From Athripsodes cinereus (Eukaryota > Arthropoda > Insecta > Trichoptera > Leptoceridae), in NCBI GenBank assembly GCA_947579605.1, contig OX388314.1, positions 20,705,982 through 20,769,981 of the forward strand: 64,000 nt of DNA, given 5' to 3'. Shown piece after piece: positions 43,631-56,900 of the stretch. The notes under the pieces were generated by a model. It had not been told where the DNA came from. It did not search any database and saw only the letters and a program-made list of their open reading frames with translations. The first letter of the stretch is position 1; each line of letters starts with the position of its first letter. A program made the position numbers and the translations under genes.

Positions 43631-45982
43631 TAAAATAATTAACCTAGTATAAATAATTGTATATTAAATACAAATAAAAATGTGTTCATATCAATACACG
43701 GTTGATCCAGTGAGTCCTTTTTGATTCCTCTGGTGTGATTTAGATGTAAATGTTGCCAACAAAATCTTATAAAAATGTTTTTCAACCATTTGAATAAACA
43801 ATGGAGTATTTCTAATACCTATATCTTTTATAAAAGAAAATGTTTCATTTAAAAATATTTTAATAATTTGATATTAAGAAAAAAATGTTTGATTGAGTAT
43901 GAATATCATTACCTAAATAACAATTTTAATTTTCTAAAAATTTCTGTATTCATATTTAAATATTTATGAAAAATTTATCAATATGACTTTGCCTTTGACA
44001 TACTCCTCAAATATGCTTACAAGTAGTTGTTAAAATCATTACAAAAATATTTTGTAATGATCATGTAATTATAAAATATGATGGTATAGTATAGTAATTA
44101 TAAAATATTGTTGTAAATATTTTTATCATAATTAATTCTTTAATCACAATTATTAAATTCAAATGTGAAGGGTATGAATTGGTTACTCTGTAAGGAAAAA
44201 CAAACATATAGTGCCTGTTGTTATTGAATGTAATTGTTAATGATTTTGTTCTAGTGTGCGATTGTTTACTTTTACTGGGGTATAATAAAGTTAACTTTTA
44301 CTAAGATATAATAAAAATTGCTTTGGTTATTTTTATCAGATATTTTAAAGTATTCAGAAGATTCAATCAAATCTACAATAATATTGTTATTATTGTTAAG
44401 TAATTTTTGTCCAAGTAGAAAAATGCACCAAACATTTTTTTCAATAGTAAATCTATGGAAATTATTTTTATTGTTAATGCATTTACAAAGACGCAAATTT
44501 AAATAAACTGTATACCACTATTTGTATTGCTTCAGAATAAGACGGATTTGGAAGTTTGATATACTTTTATATTAAGTATATATGCTTTCTCCAAATAGTT
44601 TTTAGTAATAATTTTATATATGGTATTTATTGCACATTAACCTTTATAATAAACTTTCAACAGCCTTTGCATGATAATTTTTATACAAACAAAAAGGAAG
44701 CATATTTATTAGGTAGGTACTTCAGACCCCGTAGACAAAGCGTACTTGGCGATCGACTGCTGACGGACTTTTCGATAATCCACCTACAGTGCACCATGTA
44801 ATTATGCGTTATTGTTGAAAATTTGTCTGTAGTCGATTGCCAAGTGCTGTCAGGTGTGCAACTAGGTGTTGTTTATTTGACAAATATAATGAATCAGAAT
44901 TATAGATTTTTGCAAAGTCTACAATGTTAACACACATAATGTGACGTTGACTTCAAGATAATAAGTTGATTATTTAGTCCTAAGATACACATTTCTTATT
45001 TGATTTACTTGTATGTTTTGTTTTGAATTCTTTTAACACTAGACTATTCAAGATAAGAGAAATGTTCTCTTTTAACTACATACCCATGTAAAGGTGAATG
45101 CACTTACAAACATTATCATTATATATCTAGGTAAATAAGTAGAATGTATATGGAATAATTTATATTCTACAAATTATTTTTAGTCCTGCCTTCAAAACTA
45201 TCAACGGTTGTGATATATTAATCTAAATATTAATACTCTACAAGACACTAAGTTGCGAGATAAAATTTATTCTCAATATAGTAGATTTAAAAACTTGTGT
45301 CATAAAAATGGGAAGATTTTACTTGTAATTTTCTTCCATGTAACTTGAAGAAGTTACAGGTAGCGTCGCACTACTAATAATGTTAATCTCAGAAAACCAC
45401 CTCAATGTGTCTCATAGTACTTATGGGAAGTATAGTAAATAATAATATTTATGATGTATGTAATATGTACATAATAACTTTAAATATTTCACCTAATGTG
45501 AGGTATTCAAAGTTATTATGATGTAACCGTAGGTGTACACCTACTGCTTAAACAAAATTTTAGGATACTTCATGAAAACAATGTTGACAACGTCGCAGAT
45601 AGTGACTTGTATCGATGTAACAATTTTGTTGAATTTAATAAAATATTATAGAAAAGAAAAACTTTTTATACTTACCATTATCTGTTTGATCAAGTGAGCA
45701 GACAATCTGCTCAGTCTGGTGGCTACCTCACTTGTGTTTTGATGCAATAGATAGATTTTAATTTTTTCCAAAGTATTCCTTATTTACAAAACATTTTTTA
45801 AGTACGAAAAGTGTTGCAAATAATACAGGAGATTTAAATTTACGAAATTTCATTATACTCAACAATATAAATTAATACATAAAGTTATTTATAAAAAATG
45901 TACAAAGTTTGTTGTTGATATAACATATAAAGCAATATAAATGCAACCACAAATTAATATCATTTGTAAATATGGAAAATAT
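43631..45982. other. Non-coding region after the MPV17L2-like gene
   Basis: AT-rich with the poly-A signal at 43673. At 44734-44865 there are two mirrored blocks around TTGGCRATCGACT, a small MITE-like foldback. Around 45690-45745 is a degraded dispersed-repeat tail (CTGGTGGCTACCTCACTTGTG). Nothing else is recognised. Confidence 0.55.
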
Positions 45983-48071
45983 CGTCGATCTAACTTGTAA
46001 ACCACGTAAATCCCGATTTGGCCAAAAGTGACTTTTTGATACCAATCAAATGTACAGTTTATTCCTCACCACTGTGTGAAACTTTTATTTTCAAATTATT
46101 GAAATTGTTTCAAAAAATGGTCATCAAAAAACACGAAAATCCAGTCCATAGAACAATATAATTCGCAAACCTCTCAAATCCCAATTTACGCGCCTTTTGT
46201 ACGACAGATATTGGTTGAGTGTTGCCGCCTGGTATAAATTTCTTTGCATTGTGATTCGACCATATTTAGAAGTTTCGGTGTTGTTTTTTTTAGAGAGAGT
46301 TGAATGAGAATAATCAGTATTTTGAAAAAAAAATACCAGGAAATAAGAGATTAATTAAAAATAGATGCAAATATCAATTAACAAAGAAAGTAACTTTGAA
46401 ATTTGCAACGTTAGATGACGATGAGCGGAGAAGTTTGCTGATTTTTGGTCAACCAACTGGGGACAAAAGAAGACTTTTATAAACATGATGGTTAAGTCAG
46501 TAAAATCGGGTTAGTTGGAAGACATCGCATTTTAGTGATAAACTCGCCCTCTGTACATTGAATTGTATAAATGATATTTTCTATGTTAATTTGTATTATT
46601 GTAAACAATGTATAGTGAAGAATAAAATAAATAAATAAAACAGATAATATTCGCAAGAGAATTCACATAGATATAATATTATGTGCATTTTTTAATTATC
46701 TTCCTAAAAATGAAGACAACATTATACTCGTATTATGTAGTGTACAAAATAATGTATTGAACACACTCGGAATAGGGGAATGATCGGTCAAAAATCGGAA
46801 AGATAATTTTAGGAATTTTGAAGTTTCCAAAATTTCTCAACATTAATTTGTGGAGAAAAATTATTAACTTATGAATGTTATTAATCAATTGTTTTCACTG
46901 TAATTCCATTATGTAGAGCTACTTTATCAGAACCTTATCTCTTTCCTGAATGGCGTTCTAAGTCACATTAAGGTATTATTTTTTAATAAAAAAAATGGTT
47001 CAGCTATTTCAATTTAAGTTTTACAAAGTCTTGAGAAAAGGAAAACATATCTTTTTTCAAACTAAAAAAGGACAAATGTTAGACATGTGTCCATATTTGC
47101 GAGCAGTGTTATTATTTCGAGATTCAGCTCAAAATTAAATTTCTCAAACCTATACCTACTACAAAGGCAATTATTTTTGTTTTGACGATTTGACCATTTC
47201 ACAAAATATGGTTTTCCAGGGACATAAATGTGCCAGCAGAATTTATAAATATGTGCAAGTTTGAATGTAAAGATTTGAGACGTCCAGTGTAGAATTTTTG
47301 AGTTTTGACAAATTTTAAATAATCGACAGTGCTCATTTCTCGAAAACTTTATACCTGGGGAGAAAAGTTGAGGATTCAGTAATTTGAATGGTATAATAAA
47401 ATACAAATTATGATTCGAGATACCTGAGCAATTCTACCACAAATGTTGTATCATAGCCTCATTAATGTCGGAGAAAGTATGACGAGTTGAAAAGGATATT
47501 ACCGAAGGATTTTTGAACTTACTATAACAATTTATCACATTAAAATAGATTATAGGCTGGTAGGACGTTCATGTGTTGAGCACATTGAACAGGAGAGCAT
47601 GCATGAGGAATTGTATGACAGTGACGGAAGCGAAAGATGTAAGCAAGGATAGAAGGAAGTGGCGTTCGATCCTTTCTGCCTACCCCGCGAGGGAAGCGGC
47701 GTGATGGTATGCATGTATGTATATAATATAAAAAAATAATATTTGTCATCTTAAAATTATAAATTAAGTTCTTGTTTCACTTTGATGTTCTTGTTTTCCC
47801 ATACTAATACTCTTTGTAAAACTAATAAATCCCGTTCCAGTACTAGAGAGTTAAGAGTGAAAAACTCTTAAATCCAAATTATTGAAAAAAAAGTATGGAC
47901 GCATTTATATTTTTGATTATTTTTAATACAAATCATACGCAATGGAAAATAATTATTAAATGTAATTGTTAAAATTTTAAAATTCCTCCCCATTTTAATA
48001 ATAAATAGTTTTAACCTTCTCCTGTAAAAAATGTAAATTTGAATATATGAGGTTTACAAGTTAGACCGACG
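45983..48071. mobile_element. DNA transposon remnant with 22-bp inverted ends and ATAT flanks
   Basis: CGTCGATCTAACTTGTAAAC at 45983 is mirrored by GTTTACAAGTTAGACCGACG ending at 48071. ATAT borders both ends (45979-45982, 48072-48075). AAATCCCGATTT-like motifs repeat just inside both termini. The interior has only a short unrecognised frame (46300-46482) and contains a younger short repeat at about 47555-47730. Superfamily undecided. Confidence 0.7.
47555..47740 (+). repeat. SINE-like short repeat with GTATGTATG tail
   Basis: Ends TGCCTACCCCGCGAGGGAAG, then CGGCGTGATGGTATGCATGTATG. A fragment of the same tail occurs at 41455-41490. I associate this tail with common moth and butterfly repeats. 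Confidence 0.55.
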
Positions 48072-48895
48072 ATATGTTCATTGTAATTTTTTGCAGTGAA
48101 ACTGCAAACCAAATGAATATTACTAACTATGCTGTTTTCATACATGGTAGGTATACCAGTTTAGCACATTCAAAAGTACTTATGACTTTATACATTATTG
48201 AAATTCATTTTGGATGGTGCTCTTATATAAATTAATAGTAATAGTAGAATTATGATATTGATTGCCCAGTTCCATAAGCTAACAGCTCAAAATTCTAATA
48301 TTCCCAGATACAGTGTGTCTTGTGGCAAAGTTATGAGGCATTATCATGGCCAATCAACTCAACAAAGAAATATGTGCTTCTAATATAAAAAAATATGTGA
48401 TTTTGTTTGCAGAAGACGTAATCTTTTTCTAGGTAACAGATCATGTTGGTCAACGTCGGATTTTTTTTATACTTTGCTAGTTAATTGCCTGATATGACTT
48501 TCAAACAAGTATTATTTTTTTATGATTTTTATTAAAAATCACCTGCAACTCGATAGAAAAATGGCCACCAATTTTTTTTTCAGGACTAAAAAAATAATGT
48601 TTGTTTGAAAGTCTCAAATGTATCAGGCAATTAACGGACAAAGTATAAAAAAAACATTTAGCAACTTTTCTTCCATTTTCTGGTTGTTTTCAAATGGAAT
48701 GATGCAGAATCAAAATAATATAACTCTAAAAAGTCAATATTTTCGACCGACGGTTTTTGGTGAAAGTTCATGCTAAATTATTATAAATGAAACACTTACT
48801 TAGTACTACCATTGTGACTTCATTGGTCACAAGTCAGCTATCCAATAACAAACTACATATTTGTCACCAATATGTAATTTCTTTAATTTTCTAGC

Positions 48896-48931
48896 CTGAT
48901 GATGAGAGCGGAAGCTCTTAAAAGCCGGCTC
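48896..48931 (+). ncRNA. Degenerate hammerhead-like motif
   Basis: CTGATGA, a 6-bp stem GAGAGC/GCTCTT with GGAA loop, then AAAA in place of GAAA, then palindrome GCCGGC and TC. A related copy on the minus strand at 56453-56490 keeps GAAA. No flanking stem I is evident, so this is weak. Confidence 0.35.
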
Positions 48932-48997
48932 ATGACCAATAAAGTCACAGTGGAAGTACTAAATAAGTAGTTTACTTTCACGAACATTATTTATTTG

Positions 48998-49032
48998 GCA
49001 GAGGCCTTTCGAACTTAGTCCATCTTCAGTGC
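48998..49032 (-). ncRNA. Hammerhead-like motif
   Basis: On the minus strand: GCA, CTGAAGA core, one extra T, stem GGAC/GTTC with a TAA loop, GAAA, palindromic stem III GGCC, TC, then TGC pairing with the first GCA. The arrangement is the same as in the Penelope-like element at 30017-30059, including the extra base. Confidence 0.55.
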
Positions 49033-49853
49033 TACTTAAGAACTTAAGTATTAGTTCTTAAGTAGCACGGAAAGACCTCTGCCGATTGAATAAAATTCGT
49101 GAAAGTAAACAGTGTTTGTTTTTAAATTATATTTTTATAATTTATATAAAAATGAACTTTCACAACATTGTCACTAACAAAATAGAATCTCCACTAAATA
49201 TGTGTTTCATTTATAATAATTTAATATAACTACTTTAATAAGCCAAAAAACTCAGTTTTGGAAAATTATGAGTTGCCGGCTTATGGGACTGGGCAATCGA
49301 TGTGTATCAAAGTATACCATGCTGGTATCTGATGTATCTTTCTTTATTAAAAAAAGTTTTAAAAATAAATCACTAGAACCCAATCTTACTGAATTTATTC
49401 TAAATCCAATGTGCAAAGCGAACATAGAACATAGTATATTTTCAGATAAATGCAAATGCTCTCTCTTAATAATGCCATTTGTGGTGGAAATCTAAGCACC
49501 AGGTAATAATTTACTGGCTTCCAAGTTGGAGGTTTTGCTACTAATTTGATTTTCTTTGCTGATTTTTTGGTGTAAAATTATATTTATACTGATTAATTTG
49601 GCTCATAGATCAAGTCACACGACCTTATTATTTATTTATTACCGGCAATCCACCCATAACACGACCTTCAGTTAATAAATTTTGACAGGAAAATATTTCA
49701 TAAAGTGTGTATGCTATAATTCTATTCTACATAAAATCATTGTAGATAAATTGTAAAATTTAACTCCAGGAAAAACATTCTCCAGATGCATTTGGAATTA
49801 ATTTTTTTTTAAAAAGATATATCTGGGTTTTGTTATAAACCCAAATACAACCT

Positions 49854-49976
49854 TATACACCTTTCACAGTAAGCTAAAAGCTTGTGTCGTGAAAGGGGAG
49901 TTTGCCGGCACCTGGGATCGAACCCCGGACCCCTCGTTCACAAGGCCGAGACTATCTCCAGGCTACCGACGAACTC
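49854..49976 (-). repeat. SINE with tRNA-Phe-like head
   Basis: The head matches 963-1045. On the minus strand it is followed by a body CTTTCACGACACAAGC then TTACTGTGAAAGGTG. The same body, behind a different tRNA-like head, occurs at 54861-54985. Confidence 0.65.
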
Positions 49977-50784
49977 AATTTATTGAATTATAATTTTGAA
50001 AGTCATTACACCTGCATTGTCAAGATGCAGATTACTACAAAATATGAACACATTGATATTATATTATGTTGATCTATTACATTTCAAAGAATAACTTTTA
50101 CATATACAGTCTTTACTTCATGATGTGTTGAAACTAGAAATTAAATATAAATTTATTTTGTAAACGGGCCATTGATATTGTAATAAGGAGTTTAACAGTT
50201 AACCATTCACTCTAAGTACTTAATCAGTCTAAAAGTGATATAGTCTGAATATCTTAACACTTATAATAATATGCTGTATGCATTTAAAATAAGGCAGTGA
50301 ATAGTTTCATTTTAGCATTAAAAAAAAAAGTTGTAACATAATACTTACCTACATAATAACAAGACTGCACACTCTCTGACCAAATTCAAACAAAAATATG
50401 CTCTCTATCCTTGCAATAAGGTTGTATTTCCTACCAAAACAAAAACTGTGCCACGTGAGATAGCGAACGGGGGAATTGCATCTTTCTAATAAATTGCCAG
50501 TACAAAAAAAATTGTCAATATTTAGGCACCATTACAGTTGCTTACCATGATTGATGAGTTGATTTTAAATAAATGATATGTTTATACATTGTGTTATATT
50601 CATGCCCTCAAATACACATTTAAGTTAGTATTTATTTAAATATTCATAGGAATCGTATAATTTTTATTTATAAGTATGGCAATACTGGAGTAATGGTCAA
50701 TTTTGACAAGCATTTTAATGAAATCAGTAGGGTGACAATCGTTTTTGCAAAGTGTGTTACAATAAATTATTGAATGATGGATAA

Positions 50785-50900
50785 GTGTTGAGACGTTCAG
50801 GACTGGTAGCATATCTCATCGCTGTTACAAAAGTTAAGACATTCAGGATGGGTAGCACGCTTCACGTTGAGTTGAAGATGCAATATTTTAATACAGTTTT
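50785..50900. repeat. Dispersed repeat copies (two partial)
   Basis: GACGTTCAGGACTGGTAGCA and, 55 bases on, GACATTCAGGATGGGTAGCA: two partial copies of the same end of the family seen at 1132 and 22250, followed by GAGTTGAAGATG. Confidence 0.5.
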
Positions 50901-51049
50901 TTTTTACAACATTTTGACTTAAGAAATGAACGGAAGTTTTTTTCTTTACCGGCTACACCACGGGACAATAATTTATTTCTATCAAAAATAAAATATACTC
51001 TGTGGAGTCCCCTGTAAAGAATAGGTTTCCTATCCTCTTCCATAAGTTT

Positions 51050-51255
51050 TTAAGTGTCTTATAAATGGCAGGTATTCTTAAAACCTCAGATACAAAACAA
51101 TTAACATCTACAATTCAGTGATGACTCATACCACCTATTTTGAATAACTTATTTTTTAGTGACACAGAGAGGACAATTTGCATGTTCATTACATGCAATT
51201 AATCTGCTGGCTATTTTACTTGCAGATATGCCGTGATGGTATTATAGTAGTAGTG
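51050..51255 (+). repeat. Dispersed repeat copy
   Basis: Has CAATTCAGTGATGACTCATA, CACAGAGAGGACAATTTGCA, CTGCTGGCTA and GATATGCCGTGATGGTAT in order, as in the other copies in this window. Confidence 0.6.
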
Positions 51256-53937
51256 ATAAAAAATATCACCCATAATTTATTTTAGTTTGTAAACTTAAGG
51301 GCACCCTATAAGAAAGGGACACAATTCCCCTTCTCCTCCACTCGCTATCTTGTGTGACACATTTTATTCTGCCACAGTGTAGACTCTTGTAATTTACATC
51401 TTTATTATAATGTCTATGCTTACATTGTAATATTACATATATCATACATTAAAATACACAAAAGGATAACATTCTCTCAATACACATACCATCAAATAAA
51501 AAATTATTGCTTTTAGCCAAAATATTACACATTGGTGGACCCACACATTATCCAGATAGCACAGAAGTGTGGGGACTTTCATTTATCTATAATATTATAC
51601 AATACAAATAAAAAAAAAAACAAAGTTAGATTTTCATATTTTTGGGGGTTGGGCTTTTACTGTTGAGCCAACCAGCCTAAGATACAGATTATAGATAAAT
51701 CAATTATTTTATCACGATTTAAAGAATTGACAACTTATACTGTTAGATTTTTGTTCATACTTGAAAAACAAAAACTATCAGACAACTACATAGTGCATCA
51801 ATGGTTTTAGCGTTCTGCAAGCCAACAGAGCTAATTTTGATCAATAAACTACCACTCTAATATTATTTAAAAAGAGACACCTACAACATTGCTCAATACA
51901 TACACACTCATAATCACTAGAGGAATTGATCCTTATAGTAAAAGTGAAACTAACACACATTGGCAGTAACAATAATTGGTGCAAACACGCACTCATAATT
52001 TGGAATGCAGAAAGAAATACACCTGACAAAATAAACAATATCACACACTTCTCACAATCAATATTACTATCTTCTACATTACTCGAATTTATACTGAGTC
52101 AATTATTATTCAAGAAAATTTGTTGTTTCTACATTACAATGAAAGATTTTTGTTTCTTCTGTCGTTACTATCGACAGTCTGATCTGTATTATAGTCAACA
52201 CAGAGTAAAATTTGCTAGTATAATCTAGAAAATTCAATTTACTACATTACTTTATTGGTAGACATGATTGATCCACGTTTTGGAGTGTTCATACAAGAAG
52301 TAATAATAACATTTTTGTTAACATTTAACATAAATATGACTTATGTACGCTAAATCTATATTTTTACCTATGCACAAACAAAACACATATATTTCTGAAC
52401 ATTTCTATAAACTATTCTACAATTAATGCCATTATTGATTCACGTTTGAACCGTGAAAAATAAAATGCACACAAGACATTTAGCTGCTTAGTACTCATTA
52501 AGAAAAATTGGTCTATTTTAATGATAGAGCTTGATCACATACACATGAAAATTATGTTGAGATAAAAATTTGTACTCAAGAGAGAAATACTGTTATAAAA
52601 ATATGTAAAACACCAGGAAAAACTTTTCATTTATAACAAAGAACATTTATGTAGAATAATAAGTAAACTATTTAATAAAATATTCTATGACAAAATAATA
52701 ATTAAATATTTTCCACAGGCTTCATCAAATTATTTAAGGCAGTCATTAAAATGTTATATATCATCATATAATATTACGTAAAATTTAATAACAGTTATTT
52801 CATAAAGCAAAAGCTATTATTTGAATATTTATATTATAGTATATCACACATTGTGCAAAGCAGTCGAGCAAAATACAATCAATATCTCAATAAAACTACT
52901 GACAGAAATAACATAAAAAAGTCACAACAACGAGATATAAAAGAACAATGGTATAAAACCACATGTGATACACACGTGGCTCTATGTAATAACAATAATG
53001 TAAGTTGATCCACTGTCCAAGTACAGCAAACAAAATGCATACATTGATTTATTCGAAACACTGAAGGTATCGTCTCTCCCTATAAAAAAATCCCAATTAT
53101 CTATTCTTATTTATACTGTCACATTATCTCCCAAAAGTGATGCAGCCATCTATGCAATCAAATACCATTGCGGTGACTAAATATAAGTCGCAAAAATTAT
53201 CTGTATCCAATCACAGTATCATATCTTTTACACACAAAGGTTTTAGGACACAAAGTGTCTTTAAGCTATGTCCAGATTGTGTCTGTGGGGCTTAAAAACA
53301 ATAATAATATTTTTTTTCTACGAGAGAGATGTCCTTTTACATTTTTATTACACCCATTTTTCAAACATGTATGACGGTTTTCAGCTTTCTTTGAGAGTAA
53401 CTCACAATAATAAAATATGGTAGATATAAAATAGATGTTGCCTACACAGCGAACATCTTCAATATTATCTAAGAGTAAATATTCAAAAAGTTTGTGTAAA
53501 AATTTGTACTTTTGTATTAATCATGAAGTTAGAATGAAAATCAGGTTAAATGACAGGTTATGAGTTAATGTTATGTTTTCCATAATCAAATGTTGCCATG
53601 TTTTGTCATTTGTTTGATGTGAAAATGAGTGTATCTTTTGCTCATCACAAAGATATCTTATTTATTCAGCAGCTTCTATAATAGATCAAAATTATTGTAA
53701 GTTATGTTTTGGAGTGATTATTACAGAAAGGAACCATTCAGCATGACTGTATTAATTAGCATACAAACAAAGTTAACATTGTCTTTTTGATGACACTTAC
53801 GATTCTATGAACACTGATAGAGATTTTCAGAATGTTTCATATTATAATTATATCCATCCTTGGGTAGGTTTTCAGGCACATATTAATTCTTTGATAGTAC
53901 AGAATGAAGTAATATTATTGTAAAGATTTTGTTTCAT

Positions 53938-56900
53938 TCACCCTGAAGAAATATCTTTGAACGATATGGGAGTACTGCACTTGCCAGAAATATCAAATTG
54001 TTGACTGTTGATAGTGTCATGCTTAGAGGCACTGGGTGGTGTGGAAGTATTCTCAGCATCCAAACAAGCAAACAAATCACTGCTAACAACTTCTGAACAC
54101 ATTTGCTGTTGAGCAACTGAAAATAGCATTCAGTGGTAAATTATGTTTTTATCCATCAAAGAATAAAAACAGAAAATTATTTAGATAATATAACTTTTTT
54201 ATGGTAAGAGTATAATTATGATGTTTTGAAAAATAATGGTGTGGAACGTTGATATGGAAAAAAAGTAGAATATGCCATTCCTATGATATAATTTTTTTTA
54301 AGTAATAAAGATCTATAGCTGTACTAAGAATATTGCATGAAAAAGGCAAATGTACGTATCTTTTAGAAAATGGTTTCATCTTCCAGTAGAAATGTGTACT
54401 TACTTGACTTCTCTATGCAATATTCTTAAATATATAATTATTATATCAATGTTATTTTTTTTAGTAGGTAATTAAATGATTTTCTGTAAATCAAAAGCTT
54501 TTTACAAAACAGGCAAATTATGTTGCTGATCTGAGCTGATCTGAGCTGATCTGCTGGCTACCCCAGTTGTGGGATATGCCGTGATGGTATAGTATAGTAT
54601 AAATTATGTTTACAACATTGATGATATTGTGTGATATGCATAATATGTGAATGAAGTGGTATAAGACATGATAAACAAAGAACTTACCAATCAGATTTTG
54701 TATATTATCTATTAGAGCTCTGCTGTTAATTAGATTCTTTGAGGCTATGTTTAAAGCTCCACTCCAATTATTTAGTTGAGTCTCCTGCAATAAATTTACT
54801 TATTATTAGGTACATACCTCACAGATGCAATTCTGATTATGATATGAAATTATGCTGGTCAGTAATCTTGTAGTAGAGTATCGGATTTTAAATCGGGAGA
54901 TCTCTGGTTCAAATCCTCCCCCTACCATTCTTTTCCACCTTTACGACACAAGTATATTGCTTACTGTGGAAGTGTCTCTTTTATAATTTGAAATGATTTG
55001 GTGTGGAGAATAAGCAATTTGAAATGATAGGGTGATTAATAACTTTTTTCCATTCCAGTTACTATACAACTCAGGCTCAATTGTAAAGAAGAATCAAAAT
55101 ACATGATCTAATAAAACAGTCAATGTGATTCATTTTGTGATTTTAAAACAATTATGTTACTCAGAAATAATTCTAGAATGATTATTATTTATGTATTATA
55201 TTCTGTACACTTTTTATAAATAATTGTTTACAAAAATTTATGTTTTGCATAAAAAAAAAATTTGGTAAAAAATAAATTGTAAATGATTTACCATTCTCTT
55301 GAGCAAATTTTCCATAGATGGTTGGTAATTAGCCCCAAGCATTTGTTTGATCTCCATAGCATTGTTAATACTCTCCTGTATGTTGGTCCTGACAGCCAAT
55401 ATATCTTTCACAATACTGCTGCATACGGGGACTGCAGCCTGGTTATTATTAGCCTCCTGGAGAGCTCTCTGGATCACATGGGTGTGTTGATTTATATATT
55501 CAATGCAGTTGCGTAATTCTATTAAATCACTTCGTTGTTTGGCTAAAGATAAAAAAAAATTGTGCCATTAAATATTCTACTTAAGAGTTCTAGCACAGTC
55601 ACAGTATTAAGATAATAAATTATTGTATGAATGTATTTGTGAACACAAATGATGGATGCCTTCTGGTGAGACTTGGTGTGACACTATTTGATATTATTTA
55701 TGTAATAAAACAAACATTATTTTTGAAAATAAATCTATGGAACACCCATCAAATTGGTCTTCCACTCTTTTCTGTAAGTTTACGAGTGACCTGTGAAGGC
55801 ACGTGTTTGAAAAAAAAATGAAGACACTTAACATTTTATTCTGCGATGAGGTTTGCCACTCATATTGAATGTCTTATCTTTTTGTTTATAATTTATTGTT
55901 TATAATTTATAATTTTTGTTGACATGGAGAGGAAAGCTTTTATGTTTATTTAATGCAGCTGATCTGTTGGCTACCCCACTCGTGGGATATATTGTGATGG
56001 TATAGTTTAGTAAAAATAATTATAAAATACCAAGTTATAGTAAACACAGAGTTTTAAAAATGAAATACATTTTGGACCTGACATAAATGCATTGTACCCA
56101 GTAGGGTAGGATGGTAGCAACATAAATATGCATTGTGAAACTGGGTTTGGTGTGTTAAATTCATAAAAATGTACAAACTTACATGTGATTTTAATTAAAA
56201 TGAAAATAAATAATTTGAATCAACACTTTTTATGATTAGATCCCCCAATTAACATGACATGTGTTAGTTACTAATACAAGAATGTTTGGAGATGCACATA
56301 TTTAGGTTTAAATTGGAAATCTAAACATATTTTTTTCAGAGATGAACGAATTAACACTTAAAAACTCCGAGACTAATAAGCTGTGAAAGAAATGAAAGGT
56401 TAGTAAAAATAAAGCACTTATGTATGTATAGCACTTCCACAGGACTTTTGGTATGAGCCAACTTTCAGGAGATTCCACTCTCATCATCAGGCTAAAGTAA
56501 AGTGATGTAATGAAAGATGTACCATTAATTTTGGTATTTTATATTTAATATTCATCACTGTAAGCAAGAACATTAATTTTCGTGACACAATGAGAACAGC
56601 TTAGAGTTGAAACCATAAAAATGCAAAGATGCAGAAAAATCCATTACTCAACATATTTAAAATAAGTAAATATAATGGGTGGTTACAGCTGTATGAACTG
56701 ATTAACGTGATATAATTATATTATAAACATATTTGATAAGTACCTAGTTGCTCATAAAAGGTAGTGTATTAGAAAGGTACAATGATGGAATTAGAGATAT
56801 CAAATTTCATAAACCACACTGGGGGAGTGACCCTTGAGTTGGATTACCTATCACTTCATTCAATTTATCTACCTATCTCTAATTATAGTTAACCTCTAAC

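Larger units (their letters stand above)
48776..49222. repeat. Fold-back composite with ribozyme-like motifs
   Basis: The outer 21-bp inverted repeat AAATTATTATAAATGAAACA(C) starts at 48776 and is mirrored ending near 49222. Inside, GTTTACTTTCACGAA (about 48970) and its complement (about 49093-49109) bound a second inverted structure that includes GCAGAGG/CCTCTGC and a mirrored TAAGAACT block. Confidence 0.65.
48072..53937. other. Long non-coding stretch with repeats
   Basis: Contains fold-back sequences with hammerhead-like motifs (48770-49225), a SINE (49854-49976), and dispersed-repeat copies (50785-50900, 51050-51255). A pair of mirrored blocks around GATAGCGA lies at about 50452-50491 and 51318-51364. 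From 51.3 to 53.9 kb I see only AT-rich sequence without gene signatures; part of it may be the 3' UTR of the following minus-strand gene. Confidence 0.5.

Noticed and set aside
46300..46482. A 60-residue ORF inside the ATAT-flanked element
   Set aside because: Too short, no transposase motif; kept only as part of the element's interior.
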